Shown: positions 61,276 to 64,000 of the stretch, piece after piece
Layout of the letters: each line of letters starts with the position of its first letter
Position numbering within the stretch: the first letter of the stretch is position 1
DNA from: Mycolicibacterium sp. lyk4-40-TYG-92
Lineage (GTDB): Bacteria > Actinomycetota > Actinomycetes > Mycobacteriales > Mycobacteriaceae
Length of the DNA stretch: 64,000 bases
Direction: 5' to 3'
Assembly: GCF_030209435.1 (NCBI RefSeq)
Contig: NZ_JARVRX010000013.1
Span: 62,001-126,000, forward strand
Position numbers and translations under genes: made by a program
The notes under the pieces: generated by a model
The model's database searches: none
Told to the model about the DNA's origin: nothing
Seen by the model: only the letters and a program-made list of their open reading frames with translations

Positions 61276-62310
61276 CTAGAAGGTGAGATCGGGGTCGGCG
61301 GAGACGAAGTAGGCGTCGACGTCGGCGGCGGTGACGTCCGACAGGCTGGCCGGGGACCACTGCGGGTTGCGGTCCTTGTCGACGAGCTGGGCGCGGATGC
61401 CCTCCACGAAGTCGTGGGATTTGTGCGACGCCATCGACACTCGGAATTCCTGCACGAGGGTGTCCTCGAGGGTCGGCAGCTTGGCGGCGCGGCGCACAGC
61501 CTCCAGCGTGGCAGACAGTGCGACGGGCGACCGGGTGGCGATCAGCTCGGCGGCGGCGTTGGCTTCGGCGGACTCATGGCCGCGCAGGTTCGCCAAAATC
61601 TCCTCGACGGTGGCGGCCGCGTAGCACTCGTCGATCCAATGCTGTTGCGCCAGAAGCTCACTGGCCGGCGGCTCGGCGCCGTACTTCGCGAGCGCCGCGT
61701 CGGGTCCCGCGCTGATCACCAGGTCACGGAACGCGGAAAGGTCGGCCTGCGGGACGAAATGATCGGCGAAGCCGAGGGCGATGGCGTCCGCGCCGGAGAA
61801 GGGGGCACCGGTGAGTGCGGCGTGCAGACCGATCAGGCCGGGCGCGCGGGACAGCAGATAGGTGCCACCGACGTCGGGGATGAAGCCGATGCCCACCTCG
61901 GGCATACCCATCTTCGTCTTCTCGGTGACGACGCGGATGTTGCCGTGCGCGCCGACCCCGACGCCGCCGCCCATCACGATGCCGTCCATCAGTGCGACGT
62001 ACGGCTTGGGGTAGCGACCGATGTGGGCGTTGAGCACGTATTCGTCGTGCCAGAAGGTCCTGGCGTTGTCGTCCTGGGCCTTCGCGCTGTGATAGAGCGC
62101 GATGACGTCGCCGCCCGCGCACAGGCCGCGCTCACCGGCGCCGGTCAGCAGGACCGCGCGGACGCTGTCGTCGTGTTCCCAGGCGTTGAGTGCCTCGGCG
62201 AGGCCCGTGACCATCGCGTAGTTGAGCGAGTTGATGGCCTTCGGACGGTTCAGCGTGACGACGCCGACGCCGTTCTCGACATTTACTAGGATATCCTCGT
62301 TTTCCGCCAC
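61276..62310 (-). CDS. echA9: 3-hydroxyisobutyryl-CoA hydrolase-like EchA9
   Basis: A 344-residue crotonase-superfamily protein of the 3-hydroxyisobutyryl-CoA hydrolase type, an enzyme of valine breakdown. It has LCAGGDVIALYHS, the oxyanion loop MGGGVGVGAHG and the catalytic glutamate in GMPEVGIGFIPDVGGTYLL, plus the longer C-terminal region with FVEGIRAQLVDKDRNPQW that separates this group from hydratases. GTG 62310 (AENEDILVNVENG) is the start; longer frames upstream lack homology. It lies just upstream of echA8. Confidence 0.9.
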   Translation of the reverse strand: MAENEDILVNVENGVGVVTLNRPKAINSLNYAMVTGLAEALNAWEHDDSVRAVLLTGAGERGLCAGGDVIALYHSAKAQDDNARTFWHDEYVLNAHIGRYPKPYVALMDGIVMGGGVGVGAHGNIRVVTEKTKMGMPEVGIGFIPDVGGTYLLSRAPGLIGLHAALTGAPFSGADAIALGFADHFVPQADLSAFRDLVISAGPDAALAKYGAEPPASELLAQQHWIDECYAAATVEEILANLRGHESAEANAAAELIATRSPVALSATLEAVRRAAKLPTLEDTLVQEFRVSMASHKSHDFVEGIRAQLVDKDRNPQWSPASLSDVTAADVDAYFVSADPDLTF

Positions 62311-62471
62311 GGTAAGCAATCTAGATCGTCGCGCATCGGCTGCGCCGACCAGGTACCGTTTCACAGTAAGTTCCCAGTTTCTCCGTCTCGCCGGGAACCA
62401 ACACCCGAACCCGTACGTTGAGTGGGTGTTCGTCAGCAGACGGACCACAGCTTCAGGAGAGGAACCCGACG

Positions 62472-63314
62472 GTGCGCGAGAGCAGCAACCCGATATTTCG
62501 TTCCCTGCCCAAGTCGCAGGGCGGATACGCGCAATTCGGTAGTGGCGCCGCCGCTTATGGTGCCCAGCAGACCATGGCCCAGCCATACACCCAGTACCCG
62601 CAGCAGCAGGCCGGCTTCTCGCGCCCGCTGACCATCGACGACGTCGTCACCAAAACCGGCATCACGCTGGCGGTGCTGACGGTCAGTGCGGTCGTTTCGT
62701 ACTTCACGATCATGTCGAACCTGGCGCTCGCCGGGCCCATCGCCATGATCGGCGCCATCGGCGGTCTGGTGATGGTCCTCATCGCCACGTTCGGCCGTAA
62801 GCAGGACAACCCCGGCATCGTCCTCACCTACGCGGTGCTCGAGGGCATGTTCCTCGGTGCCTTCTCGTTCGTCATGGCCAACTTCGCGGTGCAGGGCATC
62901 AGTGCCGGCGCCCTGATCAGCCAGGCGGTCCTCGGCACCTTCGGTGTGTTCTTCGGCATGCTCGTCGTCTACAAGACCGGCGCCATCCGCGTCACCCCGA
63001 AGTTCACCCGCATGATCGTCGCCGGCATGTTCGGCGTCCTCGCACTGATGCTCGGCAACTTCGTCATCGGCCTGTTCAACGGCGGAGCCGGCATGGGCCT
63101 GCGCAACGGTGGCACCCTCGCGATCATCTTCTCGCTCGTCTGCATCGCGCTCGCGGCGTTCAGCTTCCTGCTCGACTTCGACGCTGCCGACCAGATGATC
63201 CGCGCCGGTGCGCCGGAGAAGGCGGCGTGGGGCGTCGCGCTCGGCCTGACCGTCACCCTGGTCTGGCTGTACGTGGAAATCCTGCGACTGCTGAGTTACT
63301 TCAACAACGACTAG
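62472..63314 (+). CDS. BAX-inhibitor-1/YccA-like membrane protein (Rv1072 type)
   Basis: A 280-residue membrane protein. A Gln/Tyr/Gly-rich cytoplasmic N-terminus (about 55 residues) is followed by seven hydrophobic helices, including ITLAVLTVSAVVSYFTIM and VLEGMFLGAFSFVMANF, ending VLWLYVEILRLLSYF-like. The pattern and the G-x-F/E-G segments fit the bacterial YccA/TMBIM family of putative calcium-leak or stress proteins. GTG 62472 is used with AGGAG upstream. It corresponds to Rv1072 and is divergent from echA9-echA8. A strong terminator follows. Confidence 0.88.
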   Translation: MRESSNPIFRSLPKSQGGYAQFGSGAAAYGAQQTMAQPYTQYPQQQAGFSRPLTIDDVVTKTGITLAVLTVSAVVSYFTIMSNLALAGPIAMIGAIGGLVMVLIATFGRKQDNPGIVLTYAVLEGMFLGAFSFVMANFAVQGISAGALISQAVLGTFGVFFGMLVVYKTGAIRVTPKFTRMIVAGMFGVLALMLGNFVIGLFNGGAGMGLRNGGTLAIIFSLVCIALAAFSFLLDFDAADQMIRAGAPEKAAWGVALGLTVTLVWLYVEILRLLSYFNND

Positions 63315-63326
63315 CTCCGTTGACAG

Positions 63327-63360
63327 AGAAGGGGCGTCCGCTTCGGCGGGCGCCCCTTCT
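63327..63360 (+). terminator. Rho-independent terminator with UUCG loop
   Basis: A 15-bp stem (63327-63341 with 63346-63360, one G-T pair) closed by a TTCG tetraloop and starting AGAAGGGGCG. It lies 12 bases past the BAX-inhibitor-like gene and just past the purT stop on the other strand, so it can serve both. Confidence 0.9.
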
Positions 63361-63371
63361 TCGTGTCGTGC

Positions 63372-64000
63372 TCAGACTGCGCGCGGTTTGACCCGGCCGG
63401 CAGCTTCGGCAGCATTGCGGCGCGCGGTCTCGATGTCTGCGGCCCGGGCCAGGGCCACGCCCATCCTGCGGGTGCGGAAGCTCTCCGGCTTGCCGAACAG
63501 TCGAATGTCGGTGCCCGGCACCTGCAGGGCCTCATCGACGCCGTCGAAGACGATGCCCTCGGCCTCGACACCGCCGTAGATCACCGCGCTGGCGCCGGGG
63601 CTCTTGAGCGACGTGTCCACCGGCAGGCCGAGGATCGCGCGGGCGTGTAGCTCAAACTCGTTCTGCCACTGCGTGATCATGGTTGTCATACCGGTGTCGT
63701 GCGGCCGGGGGCTCACCTCGCTGAACCACACCTGGTCGCCCTTGACGAACAATTCGACGCCGAAAACGCCCTGCCCGCCGAGGTTTTCGGTGACCTTGTG
63801 CGCGATCTCCTGGGCGTTCGCCAGGGCCGCGGCCGACATCGGGTGAGGCTGCCAGCTCTCGACGTAGTCGCCAGAGACCTGACGGTGGCCGATCGGTTCG
63901 CAGAACTGGGTGACGACGGCGCCGTCGGCGCCTGCGTTTTCGCCCGTCGCTTCGCTCGCCCCGACGGCACGGACGGTCAACAGCGTGATCTCGTAATCGA
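63372..64000 (-). CDS. purT: Formate-dependent phosphoribosylglycinamide formyltransferase PurT, 5' end outside window
   Basis: The C-terminal 209 codons or so of PurT, the ATP-grasp enzyme that formylates GAR with free formate in purine synthesis. The frame is open through the right edge of the window, where it reads DYEITLLTVRAV, so a start at 63980 would be wrong. Family segments include GHRQVSGDYVESWQPHPMS, GVFGVELFVKGDQVWFSEVS, PRPHDTGMTTMITQ and IRLFGKPESFRTRRMGVALA. After TVRAV it carries an extra stretch GASEATGENAGADG absent from E. coli PurT, made partly by the dispersed repeat at 63943-63962. Confidence 0.92.
   Translation of the reverse strand, partial: DYEITLLTVRAVGASEATGENAGADGAVVTQFCEPIGHRQVSGDYVESWQPHPMSAAALANAQEIAHKVTENLGGQGVFGVELFVKGDQVWFSEVSPRPHDTGMTTMITQWQNEFELHARAILGLPVDTSLKSPGASAVIYGGVEAEGIVFDGVDEALQVPGTDIRLFGKPESFRTRRMGVALARAADIETARRNAAEAAGRVKPRAV
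63943..63962 (-). repeat. Dispersed coding repeat, copy in purT
   Basis: On the minus strand this reads GGGGCGAGCGAAGCGACGGG, identical over 20 bases to the kdpB copy and in the same reading frame (GASEATG). Confidence 0.75.

Overview
The window is high-GC chromosomal DNA from a mycobacterium, most likely a fast-growing Mycolicibacterium-type species. The evidence is gene content (an LpqV-like lipoprotein, a FadD14-like ligase, a cutinase, an Mce protein, a mycofactocin-type SDR, a KstR-type operator, a candidate SigF promoter) and gene order: the right-hand third follows the order I recall for M. tuberculosis Rv1057-Rv1072. No phage, insertion sequence, CRISPR array or rRNA was seen.

Layout. 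1-2.0 kb: the 5' part of a large PLP-dependent Orn/Lys/Arg decarboxylase (minus strand, continues off the left edge). 2.1-10.3 kb: a complete potassium-uptake operon on the minus strand, reading 27-aa peptide, kdpF, kdpA, kdpB, kdpC, kdpD, kdpE, with stop/start overlaps at most junctions. 10.6-16.9 kb: acyl-CoA synthetase plus CoA-transferase, a small unknown gene, an AurF-type diiron oxygenase gene broken by a frameshift and preceded by a perfect palindrome, then a DGPF protein with an ECF42-type sigma factor. 16.9-31.2 kb: accessory genes including lipoproteins, an EAL protein, tRNA-Leu(UAA), an Ig-repeat membrane protein and its partner, an SDR, a cutinase, two exported proteins in AT-rich surroundings, MarR, an oxidoreductase, a GT2 glycosyltransferase, an orphan Mce protein and a GAF-ANTAR protein. 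31.2-43.4 kb: a STAS-HATPase fusion with a SigF-like promoter, a MalT-like regulator, a four-gene DyP peroxidase cassette, a DUF3060 protein, and a DcuS/DcuR-type two-component system divergent from a dicarboxylate transporter.

43.7-63.3 kb is the conserved block: Rv1057-type beta-propeller, fadD14, (inserted hydrolase/TetR pair and ltp1-like thiolase), a dehydrogenase behind a KstR-type site, Zn-dehydrogenase/SRPBCC pair, two tail-to-tail patatins, an LCP ligase, lpqV, cysteine dioxygenase plus rhodanese behind a Cys-Cys leader peptide, a membrane hydrolase, echA8, echA9 and a BAX-inhibitor-like protein. The window ends inside purT.

Most notable: (1) a ~20-bp dispersed repeat that encodes GASEATG (or RASEATG) in frame inside kdpB, the rhodanese gene (twice) and purT; (2) the DyP cassette with two unassigned proteins and a BASS transporter; (3) the cysteine leader peptide; (4) a 27-aa membrane peptide upstream of kdpF; (5) the STAS-HATPase gene behind a SigF-like promoter; (6) several strong, unexplained inverted repeats.

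All calls are from reading the sequence; no database search was run. M. tuberculosis names are from memory of gene order and protein resemblance.
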